Assembly (NCBI RefSeq): GCF_002420705.1
Contig: NZ_DIIM01000014.1
Span: forward strand, 361-64,360
Origin: Sphingobacterium sp. UBA5670
GTDB taxonomy: Bacteria > Bacteroidota > Bacteroidia > Sphingobacteriales > Sphingobacteriaceae
DNA length: 64,000 nucleotides
Direction of reading: 5' to 3'
Numbering within the stretch: position 1 is the first letter of the stretch; every line of letters begins with the position of its first letter. Both the position numbers and the translations under genes were made by a program. This document shows positions 25,991-34,383 of this stretch, piece by piece. The notes beneath the pieces were generated by a model that worked only from the letters and a program-made list of their open reading frames with translations, ran no database searches and was not told the origin of the DNA.

Positions 25991-26860
25991 ATGACATGGT
26001 TATATATGCAGATATTGATGGATGCTAATAAAGGTAAAGAAAAAAGTAGTTCTGGTTTTTTTTCGGTATTGACGTATAATGTAGCGGGCTTGCCGGGGAT
26101 TATATCTTCGGCGATTACAGGTAGAAGCCGGAGTATTGCTGAAATTGGAAAGAAAATCAATCCCTTTGATATTGTCAACGTACAGGAGGATTTCAATTAT
26201 AATAGAAGTTTATATTGGGGTGGGAATTTACATCCGTATCGAACGAAAACCAAGGGGCGTGTTCCTTTTGGTGATGGTCTCAATACCCTGTCTCATTTTC
26301 CGATGACGGATGTTGTCCGGGTTCCCTGGAAGAAGCGTACAGGAGCTGATTTTCTGACGCCCAAGGGCTTTACCCTGGTTCAGGTAGAGATTGTTCCAGA
26401 GGTCTGGCTGGATGTGTATAATGTGCATGCAAATGCGCAAAATAGCAGGAAAGCTTCCAGTGCACGCCGGGATAATCTTAACCAGTTGCGCGACTATATT
26501 GGAGAGCATTCGACGGACAGGCCACTTATTGTCATGGGAGATTTTAATGCGCATTATAGCTTTTGTGATGATAATCTCCATGATTTTATGGATTCCACAA
26601 GTTTGGTGGATAGTTGGGTTGAGCTGGAAAACGGTGGACTGGTGCCTGAGGTAAGACACCAATTTAAGCCGCCGCATATGTTATCTATCGGTAATCAGAG
26701 CGAATCCATTGATAAAATTCTTTATAGGAGCAGCAGTCACTTTAGTCTTGCTGCCCGGGATTATAATATAGAAAATAATCTATTCACCAACCTCAAAGGA
26801 TTGCCACTGTCCGATCATTATGCTTTGGCCCTGAATTTTAATTGGGCGATCCACCCTTAA
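25991..26860 (+). CDS. Endonuclease/exonuclease/phosphatase-family (DNase I-fold) protein
   Basis: A 289-residue metal-dependent phosphodiesterase of the DNase I fold. Motifs in order: LTYNVAGLPG (near residue 28), VNVQEDF with the Mg-binding Glu (near 63), VYNVHANAQ (near 140), VMGDFNAHYS (near 180), and the closing LSDHYALAL with its catalytic Asp-His. No signal peptide is visible. The family includes nucleases, inositol phosphatases and sphingomyelinases; sphingobacteria contain sphingolipids, so a lipid substrate is possible but not shown. It is convergent with the large gene at 26884. Confidence 0.82.
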   Translation: MTWLYMQILMDANKGKEKSSSGFFSVLTYNVAGLPGIISSAITGRSRSIAEIGKKINPFDIVNVQEDFNYNRSLYWGGNLHPYRTKTKGRVPFGDGLNTLSHFPMTDVVRVPWKKRTGADFLTPKGFTLVQVEIVPEVWLDVYNVHANAQNSRKASSARRDNLNQLRDYIGEHSTDRPLIVMGDFNAHYSFCDDNLHDFMDSTSLVDSWVELENGGLVPEVRHQFKPPHMLSIGNQSESIDKILYRSSSHFSLAARDYNIENNLFTNLKGLPLSDHYALALNFNWAIHP

Positions 26861-26883
26861 GTGTATTTCCCTCCTTATTTTCC

Positions 26884-29733
26884 TTAATAGGTGTAGTTTA
26901 AACTGAATGTCGGAACTACACGTTGTGTTGTGGTATTATCGTTGATATAGGTGCCTTTAACAACGAATTCAAAGTCTGGCAAGGGATATCGAAATGCATT
27001 GAAATCAAGCGAGAGGTATGCTCCAAAACTTTTTGGTGAAACTTCCCGATGCTTATGGATATTTTGATAATCAGCAAATATTCCTCCTTTCACACGTTTA
27101 ATATACGCTAAGGATCCTAATCCCAGATCGGGATAAGCTATTGGAAAACGGTAGTTGACCAATAAGGTGTTTTTAACTTTTTCATATCTATAGTAGCTGA
27201 ATCCACTTACTAAGGGAATATCGTTGATGTATTGATAGATTCCGGACCCCGTTTGAGCACTCAGTCTAATCTGCAAACCGTGATTACTCATAAATCCGGG
27301 GAGATAAAAGACTGTTCGTGCTGATAAAATTTCACCTTTTGCATTATTCTCAAAGGGGGTATGTCTGTAAGTTAAACTTAAATTCTGGCCCCATCGAGGA
27401 TAGAGGTCCATATTCGCCATCCGGGCATTGCGATTGAGGTAAAGTTGATAGGTTAATGGAAAAGCGGTTTCATAATTAAAGTTTTTGACATCATTTCGGC
27501 TAAGATCATACCGTCTAAGGTAGGCGGTAGCCAGGTTGAAACCCGTGGAATAAACGTAGTCTCTTCTATAGAAGGAGAGAGGAATAGAGATCTGTGAGGA
27601 TATGTAATGCTCCCTCCAGTCGAAACGAATGCTGCTATCCGGTTTGTTGGGGAGGCTTGCCGCAGCGATTTGACCCCTGTTTTCGTAACGCAAAGAGAAT
27701 TTTGGAAAGTATTTATTGTAGGTAAGTTCGGCGGAGTATACTCCTTTTCGAATATCAGTATCGTATTCGTATCCTAGTGCAATTTGTGTGGTGTTTAGAA
27801 TGTTGTTGGATAACCAAAAGACGCCCGGTTTAAAATTGTCGAAGCTCTCAAAATTACTGCTGCTTAGGGAAAGACTATGAAAATTGAAGGTTCGTCCCAG
27901 ACCATTGTAGGGGACGATTTGGTTATACTGACTGGTATCTACTGGGATTGAAGTGATGTTTTTGATGCTGTCTTTTGTCAATGCCAGGCCGTAGTAATGG
28001 GAGAAATAATCTGTTTCTGGCGCTATATCATATGTCGTATCTATGGCTGTTTGACCAATTTTGTAACCGTTATATTGATAATTGTTAAAAAATAACTGCC
28101 TGCACTCGCTGTCGTAAAACGGGTTGAATGCACCAAACTGAGCCTTTGTCAAAAGCTGCTTTTTGCCAGATAAAAGATCTATTGTGTAGATATTATCAAT
28201 ACCATTGAAGTTTGCTTTTGTCATGACTTTCATACCTGAAAGGTATTGTGGCCTTTCGTACTGCTGATTACCCCATGCCGTCAGGTTGGTGATTTTGTTT
28301 TTTTCTAGGTCTATTTCACAAAGTGCAGTCCCGGATTGGGATAATCGTATGCCGATTATTTTATTTCCTTCGGGGCTGAAAGATGGATGCTGGAGCTGTT
28401 CGGTATTGCCTATTTTGATCCTTTTGATAATGCTGCTGTTTTTAAGGCTTATAAGCGTTAAATAGCTGTCGTTGGATAAATCTACCTCGATACAAGCAAT
28501 TGTTTCGTTCACGGGGCTAAAAACAGGTGAATAATATCTAGTGTTTTTTGTGAGCTGCTTGATTTTTCCAGTTTTGAGGTCCATTATATTAATGATGCTA
28601 TAGGTCCGCTTGTTGAAACGCGGGTCTTTTCGTAGTTCATCCCATAGGATATAATTGCTATTTACGTCAAAATGTGGCGTTAGTTGGATACCCGTTTTGA
28701 TCAGTATATTTTCCTTTTTTGTACGGGTATCATAGGTGTATATTGCACTTGTCTTTTGTGGGTTTTGTTTGATAAAATAGATCAGACCATTTTTGTGTTT
28801 TGGTAGCAAATTATTATTGTAAAAGCTGCTGTTAATAGCATTGATCTCTGCATATTTTTTGTATTGATAATTGCGTGTTTTTTCCTTCCAGATTGTATCC
28901 AAATTTGCGATTGTTTTGTTGTATAAATAAGCACTGTTTCCGCCTATTTTTTTCTTGAGGACTCGATTAATATTATACGGATATAACGGTTTTTTGTTGA
29001 GTTCCGAAAAGAGGTCGGCCTCATAGTTTGGAGGTAATTCTGATTTTAAAGTGGAGGTCATCAGATAACCTATCGTATAGTAGCTAGGGACAATATCTTT
29101 GTAGGAACCCAGTAAATATTTGTTGAAACTATAGTTGCGATCTGATTGAAAATTCGCTTTGACCGGCATTTCAAAAGCTGGTAGCCTACCTCTGCCACCA
29201 TTAGAATATATCGTTTCGGTCAGTGTCGCATCGCCTTCAAAATACCAGGATGGAACGGTCAATCCATAATAGGCAAGGGCTAGTTGTTCGAAAAAAGGAG
29301 CGCGTAGTTTTCCTGTCAATTTGTCAAACTGGCTTACATGCCTAGACTCGTGAAGGATCAGATTGGGGAGCCAGGTTTGATTGTCTGGCTCTGCTCCAGC
29401 CGTACTGTACAGCTCGGATTTGCGTGGAGATAACTGTACAAAGCCGTTGGTCTGAAGATTTGTATTGTGGATAATGAACGGAATTTTTCGAGGTGTTATT
29501 TTATAATTTCTAGAAGTCGTACGTAGCGAGCCGCTGACCTGCTGGGCTAGGGTAGGGGCCTTACTTTTCATTTCCTCCGGGAAAATAAGCTGAAAATTCT
29601 TCGTTTCAATTTTATACCATTTTTGGCTTAAGGGGGCTTGACTGTCTTCAAAAAATTGAGCGAAACTTTTTTGTGAATATATTATTAATGTTATTAATGA
29701 TAATACACTGATAATTATATTTTTATGTTTCAT
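26884..29733 (-). CDS. Secreted gluzincin-like protein with propeller and outer-membrane barrel regions
   Basis: A 949-residue exported protein with a signal peptide (residues 1-25, ending SFAQ). The N-terminal domain carries HESRH at 128-132, a zinc-protease HExxH motif, and PSWYFEGDATLTE at 161-173, whose Glu166 fits the third ligand of gluzincins such as the M1-like peptidase MA clan. The middle (about 310-580) has repeated blade-like units of TolB/WD40 type (NYILWDELRKD, TRYYSPVFSPVNE, LQHPSFSPEGNKI). The last 300 residues are rich in alternating aromatic strands and end in FSLNYTY, like an outer-membrane beta-barrel. Related proteins are annotated in Bacteroidota without a known role. 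Substrate unknown. Confidence 0.75.
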   Translation of the reverse strand: MKHKNIIISVLSLITLIIYSQKSFAQFFEDSQAPLSQKWYKIETKNFQLIFPEEMKSKAPTLAQQVSGSLRTTSRNYKITPRKIPFIIHNTNLQTNGFVQLSPRKSELYSTAGAEPDNQTWLPNLILHESRHVSQFDKLTGKLRAPFFEQLALAYYGLTVPSWYFEGDATLTETIYSNGGRGRLPAFEMPVKANFQSDRNYSFNKYLLGSYKDIVPSYYTIGYLMTSTLKSELPPNYEADLFSELNKKPLYPYNINRVLKKKIGGNSAYLYNKTIANLDTIWKEKTRNYQYKKYAEINAINSSFYNNNLLPKHKNGLIYFIKQNPQKTSAIYTYDTRTKKENILIKTGIQLTPHFDVNSNYILWDELRKDPRFNKRTYSIINIMDLKTGKIKQLTKNTRYYSPVFSPVNETIACIEVDLSNDSYLTLISLKNSSIIKRIKIGNTEQLQHPSFSPEGNKIIGIRLSQSGTALCEIDLEKNKITNLTAWGNQQYERPQYLSGMKVMTKANFNGIDNIYTIDLLSGKKQLLTKAQFGAFNPFYDSECRQLFFNNYQYNGYKIGQTAIDTTYDIAPETDYFSHYYGLALTKDSIKNITSIPVDTSQYNQIVPYNGLGRTFNFHSLSLSSSNFESFDNFKPGVFWLSNNILNTTQIALGYEYDTDIRKGVYSAELTYNKYFPKFSLRYENRGQIAAASLPNKPDSSIRFDWREHYISSQISIPLSFYRRDYVYSTGFNLATAYLRRYDLSRNDVKNFNYETAFPLTYQLYLNRNARMANMDLYPRWGQNLSLTYRHTPFENNAKGEILSARTVFYLPGFMSNHGLQIRLSAQTGSGIYQYINDIPLVSGFSYYRYEKVKNTLLVNYRFPIAYPDLGLGSLAYIKRVKGGIFADYQNIHKHREVSPKSFGAYLSLDFNAFRYPLPDFEFVVKGTYINDNTTTQRVVPTFSLNYTY

Positions 29734-30379
29734 TATTTTTTATTTATTATGGTTTTGCTATTTTTTTTAGTTTTATTAAGTGTATTTATATGAACTTTAT
29801 GTTTTTATATTAGTTTTTTTGTATTTGAATAATAGATTGTTATGTTTTTTTTGTATTTCTTTTTTCTTGCATATTTTGTGTTTAAAAAGACTTGTAAAGT
29901 CTGTTTTTTATTGTTGAATCATCCACTACAGAACAGGTTAAAGCATACGACGAATATACTTAAATAATTGGCGATTCAATGATTTTGCCTGAAATATTTG
30001 CTGGCATTTTTTAAGTCAGATTTCTTAGCTGTTGTCGGTTGATTGCTGTATCCTACTAGAAAATAATAAGCCTGCCAGATTTATTTTTGGCTGGTCTAAA
30101 AAAAGATCGACAATTGTAAGACAGGTTGCCTGGTTTTATTTTGATTTGGATGTTTTGAAGTTTTTGTAGAATCTGATTTAAGTGTTATTTTTGAATGTGA
30201 CAAAATGTCTTGTTTTTGTCTTGGGAGAGGGGAAGGGAAGTGCGCTGTTTGCTCCATTTGTTCCATCAGACAACCACATTTTATTATTTATTTTTTTATG
30301 CAGAATTTACTTTAAAAAAGCGATTTTTGTAACATATAAATTTTTTTGTAGATGTAGGATTTTAAATTGATTAGGAGAT
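29734..30379. other. Very AT-rich intergenic region of about 650 bp
   Basis: The first 150 bases are almost pure A/T with long T runs. No RNA gene, repeat unit or credible gene was recognised; a 62-codon frame at 30182-30370 has an atypical composition and overlaps the presumed mgtE leader. Divergent promoters for the gluzincin-like gene and mgtE must lie here. A Mg-sensing leader for mgtE was considered, but no clear structure was seen. Confidence 0.4.
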
Positions 30380-31756
30380 ATGGAAGAACTGGAAATGCAG
30401 GTGAGTCAAATAGAGCAGTTGATAGCAAGTGGAGATTTTGTCGGGCTGGAAGAGTTTTTGAATGAATTAAATATTTCAGAAGTGGAGGAGCTGATTGATG
30501 AGCTTCCCGAACATGGTTCACTATTTATTGAGTCGTTAAATTTGAATCGCGCAGTTAACGTTTTTCGTATCCTGGATTTCCCTACTCAAAACAGAATTTT
30601 TAAGAAGCTTTCTAAGGCAAAAATCAGTGCCTTAATTAACGAATTGCCACCCGATGATCGTACCTCGTTTTTTTCTGAAATGAAGGATGATATCAAGCAT
30701 TTAATTTTATTGTTGCCGCCCAAAGATCGTGTTGAAGCTTTAGCACTATTGGGCTATCCGGAGGACAGTGTGGGGCGTCTAATGACCCCTGATTATATCA
30801 CCGTGAAAGAGCATTGGAGTATAGAGCGGATATTGGGGCACATTAGGCGTTATGGAAGAGATTCGGAGACGATAGATGTACTGTATGTAATTGATGGCAA
30901 CGGCAAGCTAATCGATGACATTCGGATTAAAGATGTGCTGATGGCAGAGCCGGATACAGTGGTTGGCGAATTGATCGATCATCGTCTGATTTCGTTAAAT
31001 GCTTATGATCCGCAAGAGGAAGCGATCAATATTTTTCGGATGAATAATAGAGTAGCCTTGCCTGTTGTTGATGAGCAGGGAGTCATGTTAGGGATTGTGA
31101 CTGTTGATGATATTCTTTGGGTAGCCAATGAGGAGTACACGGAAGATATGCAGCGTATCGGTGGGACGGAAGCTTTGGATGAGCCGTACCTGGATGTCTC
31201 GATTAAAAACTTGGTGAAGAAGAGAGCGGGGTGGCTAATTGTGCTGTTTCTGGGGCAACTTCTGACAGCTACGGTTATTGAACATTTTGAGGAACAAATG
31301 GCAAGTGCGATTATGTTGTTTGCACTGATGCCAGTTATTATTTCCAGTGGAGGGAACAGTGGGTCTCAAGCATCCACATTGATTATTCAGGCCATGGCCT
31401 TGGGTGAAGTGACATTGGGCGACTGGTGGCGAGTCATGCGAAGGGAGATCTTGTCGGGCTTATTGTTGGGACTTATTTTGGGGGGGCTTGGCTTTCTACG
31501 GATTATGGCATGGCAATCTTTTGCGCATAGTTATGGTGAGTATTGGGTGCTGGTCGCATTGGTTATTTCCTTATCGCTGGTGGGGGTAGTGCTTTGGGGG
31601 TCGTTGATGGGATCTATGTTGCCTTTTGTAATGAAACGGCTCGGTGCAGACCCTGCGAGTTCTTCTGCACCCTTTGTATCGACTTTAGTGGATGTGACAG
31701 GGTTATTGATTTATTTTAGTGTGGCTACCCTTATTTTGAAGGGCGTGTTGCTTTAA
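30380..31756 (+). CDS. mgtE: Magnesium transporter MgtE
   Basis: Mg2+ channel of the inner membrane. The 458-residue protein has the full family order: an N-domain of helical repeats (to about 125), two CBS domains (about 130-255, including MTPDYITVKEHWS and VALPVVDEQGVMLGIVTVDDI), a connecting helix, and five C-terminal membrane helices with the pore segment SSGGNSGSQASTLIIQ near 320-335. Cytoplasmic Mg gating by the N and CBS domains is known for this family. It stands alone. Confidence 0.96.
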   Translation: MEELEMQVSQIEQLIASGDFVGLEEFLNELNISEVEELIDELPEHGSLFIESLNLNRAVNVFRILDFPTQNRIFKKLSKAKISALINELPPDDRTSFFSEMKDDIKHLILLLPPKDRVEALALLGYPEDSVGRLMTPDYITVKEHWSIERILGHIRRYGRDSETIDVLYVIDGNGKLIDDIRIKDVLMAEPDTVVGELIDHRLISLNAYDPQEEAINIFRMNNRVALPVVDEQGVMLGIVTVDDILWVANEEYTEDMQRIGGTEALDEPYLDVSIKNLVKKRAGWLIVLFLGQLLTATVIEHFEEQMASAIMLFALMPVIISSGGNSGSQASTLIIQAMALGEVTLGDWWRVMRREILSGLLLGLILGGLGFLRIMAWQSFAHSYGEYWVLVALVISLSLVGVVLWGSLMGSMLPFVMKRLGADPASSSAPFVSTLVDVTGLLIYFSVATLILKGVLL

Positions 31757-32001
31757 CCGTATCTAATGAGGGATATTGTCGGCTGGTTAGCTCATATTCA
31801 TCGAAGGCAAAAGAAGAATAATGCTGGTTTAGGAGCTTAAAAGGCATTTTTGTACCAGCTTATGAAAAATAAAAATAAATTATTCTAATTGGAATTTAGG
31901 AAGTTGTAAAAAATGTGCTCAAAAAATTTGTAGTATTCTAATAATCTTCCGATACTTGCATCACGGAAACGCAATAGGGTCTCCGGAAAAATTGAAAACA
32001 C

Positions 32002-32075
32002 TCCTGAATAGCTCAGCAGGTTAGAGCATCTGACTGTTAATCAGAGGGTCGCTGGTTCGAGCCCAGCTTCAGGAG
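32002..32075 (+). tRNA. tRNA-Asn (GTT), copy 1
   Basis: A 74-base cloverleaf with acceptor stem TCCTGAA/TTCAGGA, anticodon GTT in loop CTGTTAA, and T-arm GCTGGTTCGAGCCCAGC. It is identical to copy 3 and differs from copy 2 at one D-loop base. CCA is not encoded. Confidence 0.97.
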
Positions 32076-32125
32076 CAATTTAATAACTTACATAACCGGA
32101 GTTTTTAAAATATTCAATTTTTCAT

Positions 32126-32199
32126 TCCTGAATAGCTCAGCCGGTTAGAGCATCTGACTGTTAATCAGAGGGTCGCTGGTTCGAGCCCAGCTTCAGGAG
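32126..32199 (+). tRNA. tRNA-Asn (GTT), copy 2
   Basis: The same 74-base tRNA as copies 1 and 3, except that the D-loop reads CAGCCGG where the others read CAGCAGG. Anticodon GTT. Confidence 0.97.
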
Positions 32200-32217
32200 C
32201 GATAAGCAAATAATTTA

Positions 32218-32249
32218 TTTGCATAACAAATTAAAATGTACTATTTTTG
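32218..32249 (+). promoter_or_regulatory. Bacteroidota promoter for tRNA-Asn copy 3
   Basis: TTTG at 32218-32221, a 20-base spacer, then TATTTTTG at 32242-32249, a full match to TTTG/TAnnTTTG. The third tRNA starts about 37 bases downstream of the -7 box, so it can be transcribed independently of the first two. Confidence 0.7.
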
Positions 32250-32286
32250 TACATTCTATGAGAAAGGAATTTCTCGAAAAATAAAT

Positions 32287-32360
32287 TCCTGAATAGCTCA
32301 GCAGGTTAGAGCATCTGACTGTTAATCAGAGGGTCGCTGGTTCGAGCCCAGCTTCAGGAG
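32287..32360 (+). tRNA. tRNA-Asn (GTT), copy 3
   Basis: A 74-base tRNA identical to copy 1. It has its own promoter upstream and is followed by a rho-independent terminator. Confidence 0.97.
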
Positions 32361-32369
32361 CAATATTGA

Positions 32370-32392
32370 AACCGGCTTTATGCCGGTTTTTT
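32370..32392 (+). terminator. Terminator after the tRNA-Asn cluster
   Basis: AACCGGC and GCCGGTT pair around loop TTTAT, followed by a T run. Confidence 0.85.
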
Positions 32393-32417
32393 TGTTTACC
32401 ATGCTTATTAAAAAACT

Positions 32418-33332
32418 ATGAGTTTAGTAATTATTGGTACGGTGGCTTTCGATACGATAGAGACACCGTTCGGTAAAACTGACAAAATTGTAGGTGGTGC
32501 CGGTACATTTGCTAGTCTGGCGGCATCCTATCTATGTGATCAAATTAAGTTGGTCAGTGTTGTTGGGGAGGATTTTGGAAATGACAATCTTGATCTTATT
32601 AAGAACCGTGGTGTAGATGTGACGGGTGTGCAGGTGATTTCTGGTGGGCAAACCTTTTCTTGGTCGGGTAGGTATCACAATGATATGAACAGCCGTGACA
32701 CATTGGCGACAGACTTAAATGTATTAGCTGATTTTGATCCAATTATTCCGGAAAGTTATCAAGATTGTGAATATCTTCTTTTAGGGAATCTTACTCCTCA
32801 AATACAGTTGACAACATTGGCGCGATTAAATCACAAGCCTAAATTGGTTGTTCTCGATACCATGAACTACTGGATGAATGTTGCCATGGATGACTTAAAG
32901 GAGGTTCTTTTAAAGGTGGATGTTTTAGCTATAAATGATTCAGAGGCAAGACAACTGTCGGGCGAGTATTCTCTGGTCAAAGCAGCAAAAGCCATTTTGG
33001 CAATGGGCCCCAAATATTTAATTATCAAAAAAGGTGAACACGGTGCGCTTCTTTTTGGAGAGAATCAGATTTTTTCTGCTCCGGCTTTACCTTTGGCAGA
33101 TGTGTTTGACCCGACAGGTGCAGGTGATTCCTTTGCTGGAGGTTTTATTGGTTATCTAGCCAAAGTAAAGAGTGTAAACTTTACAAATATGAAGAATGCA
33201 TTGATTTTTGGTTCGGCATTGGCTTCATTCTGTGTAGAAAAATTTGGAACGGATCGTCTGGTCGATCTTACCGAAGAGGACATACAAAAGCGATTGAACG
33301 CTTTCGTTGCCCTATCTCAGTTTAATTTATAA
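32418..33332 (+). CDS. PfkB-family carbohydrate kinase
   Basis: A 304-residue ribokinase-type kinase. The N-terminal strand SLVIIGTVAFDTIETPFG and IVGGAGTFASLAASYL (sugar-binding part), and the C-terminal signature DPTGAGDSFAGGFIGYL (near residues 232-248) with the anion hole and catalytic Asp, are intact. The substrate is unknown; members phosphorylate ribose, nucleosides, fructose and others. The gene ends exactly one base before the end of the convergent cytochrome-b5-like gene. Confidence 0.9.
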   Translation: MSLVIIGTVAFDTIETPFGKTDKIVGGAGTFASLAASYLCDQIKLVSVVGEDFGNDNLDLIKNRGVDVTGVQVISGGQTFSWSGRYHNDMNSRDTLATDLNVLADFDPIIPESYQDCEYLLLGNLTPQIQLTTLARLNHKPKLVVLDTMNYWMNVAMDDLKEVLLKVDVLAINDSEARQLSGEYSLVKAAKAILAMGPKYLIIKKGEHGALLFGENQIFSAPALPLADVFDPTGAGDSFAGGFIGYLAKVKSVNFTNMKNALIFGSALASFCVEKFGTDRLVDLTEEDIQKRLNAFVALSQFNL

Positions 33333-33578
33333 TCATTGATCTTTCAGTTTTCCGATAATCTGAAATTTTGAAAATACAGATTCTGAATGAGGGGCTTCTT
33401 GGAGCTCCTCAGTTAGATCTTGTCCCGCCCAATGTTCATAGTGCATGCCGTTTTTCCAGAGTCTACTTGCTCCGACATCATAAATGTATCCGTGGTAAGC
33501 GACCCAAATCTGCGGTTTATCCTGACCGTTACGTAAGGCTAGCTGACTTTTGCTGTATACCGGTAATTCTTCTGCCAT
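33333..33578 (-). CDS. Cytochrome b5-like haem/steroid-binding domain protein
   Basis: An 81-residue cytoplasmic protein. YSKSQLALRNGQDKPQIWVA, YHGYIYDVGASRLWKNGMHY and HWAGQDLTEELQEAPHSES match the small cytochrome b5/MAPR-type domain in order and spacing. His45 in the HYEHWAGQD region and the late His63 are candidate haem ligands, but MAPR relatives use Tyr instead, so the axial ligation is uncertain. It is a single domain without a membrane anchor, downstream of an ECF sigma gene on the same strand (32-base gap). Confidence 0.78.
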   Translation of the reverse strand: MAEELPVYSKSQLALRNGQDKPQIWVAYHGYIYDVGASRLWKNGMHYEHWAGQDLTEELQEAPHSESVFSKFQIIGKLKDQ

Positions 33579-33610
33579 TAGTATTTTTTAAGAAGGCGAA
33601 GATAGAAAAA

Positions 33611-34120
33611 CTAAGCTACTTTATAAGCTGATAGCGATCTTTTCATTAATTTTCTAGCAACATGTATTCGTGTCTTAACTGTTCCGATAGGGATATTTAG
33701 GTGCTCGGATATCTCGTGATATTTAAACCCTTCGAAGTACAGTGAGAATGGAATGTAATATTCTTCGGAAAGACTGGATAAAGCCTCATGGATGTCTTCC
33801 ATGACAAATTTGCTTTCGCCCTGATTGGCGGATGCAGATAATAGGAGGTTAGCGTTAGAAATGTCCTCGTCTTTGGTAATGAACGAGTTGGTTTTTACGA
33901 TACGTCTATAGTTATTAATAAACGTATTTTTCATGATGGTGTAGAGCCATCCTTTCAAATTGGTTCCTTCTTTGAAATTTTTAAAATAGGTTACAGCTTT
34001 CAGGATGGTGTCCTGTACGAGGTCGTTGGCATCCTCGTAATCACTGGTAAAATTTCTGGCGTAGAGTTTTAATGAGTCCGATTGCTCAATAACCATGTTG
34101 TCAAATTCATTCTTTGTCAT
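33611..34120 (-). CDS. ECF-type RNA polymerase sigma factor
   Basis: A 169-residue group 4 sigma factor. Region 2 is clear (EDANDLVQDTILKAVTYF and NLKGWLYTIMKNTFINNYRR near residues 28-75), and region 4 ends in GFKYHEISEHLNIPIGTVKTR (about 130-150). It recruits RNA polymerase to a specific promoter set. No anti-sigma gene lies next to it, so how it is controlled cannot be read here. The cytochrome-b5-like gene follows on the same strand. Confidence 0.93.
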   Translation of the reverse strand: MTKNEFDNMVIEQSDSLKLYARNFTSDYEDANDLVQDTILKAVTYFKNFKEGTNLKGWLYTIMKNTFINNYRRIVKTNSFITKDEDISNANLLLSASANQGESKFVMEDIHEALSSLSEEYYIPFSLYFEGFKYHEISEHLNIPIGTVKTRIHVARKLMKRSLSAYKVA

Positions 34121-34383
34121 AGCTTAATGAATTATAACTGTTCTTTTTACAAAACAGTAAGTTTATAAAATGCGGTTCATTAAGTGTGAGGCAAAAAATG
34201 CGCCAAAAATGGCAAAATTAGATTTGTTAATATAATTTTAAGATTATTTTAAGCAAAGCAAACGTGTGCGTAAACTAACTTTAAATAAATAAAATTAGCT
34301 CAAAGTGATGTTTTGCTAAAGTGAAGCCTATTTTTCTTTTGCTTTCAGATTTAAAAAAGGTAAAAATACTCTTTTTTGCTTCT

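Noticed and set aside
26228..26677. 149-codon minus-strand frame inside the DNase-I-fold gene
   Set aside because: It is antisense to the conserved motifs of a clear gene and has no recognisable domain.
30182..30370. 62-codon frame upstream of mgtE
   Set aside because: Composition is not protein-like, it lies in an AT-rich leader, and no start context or similarity supports it.
31766..31840. 24-codon frame after mgtE
   Set aside because: It is short, with no promoter, conserved context or recognisable sequence.
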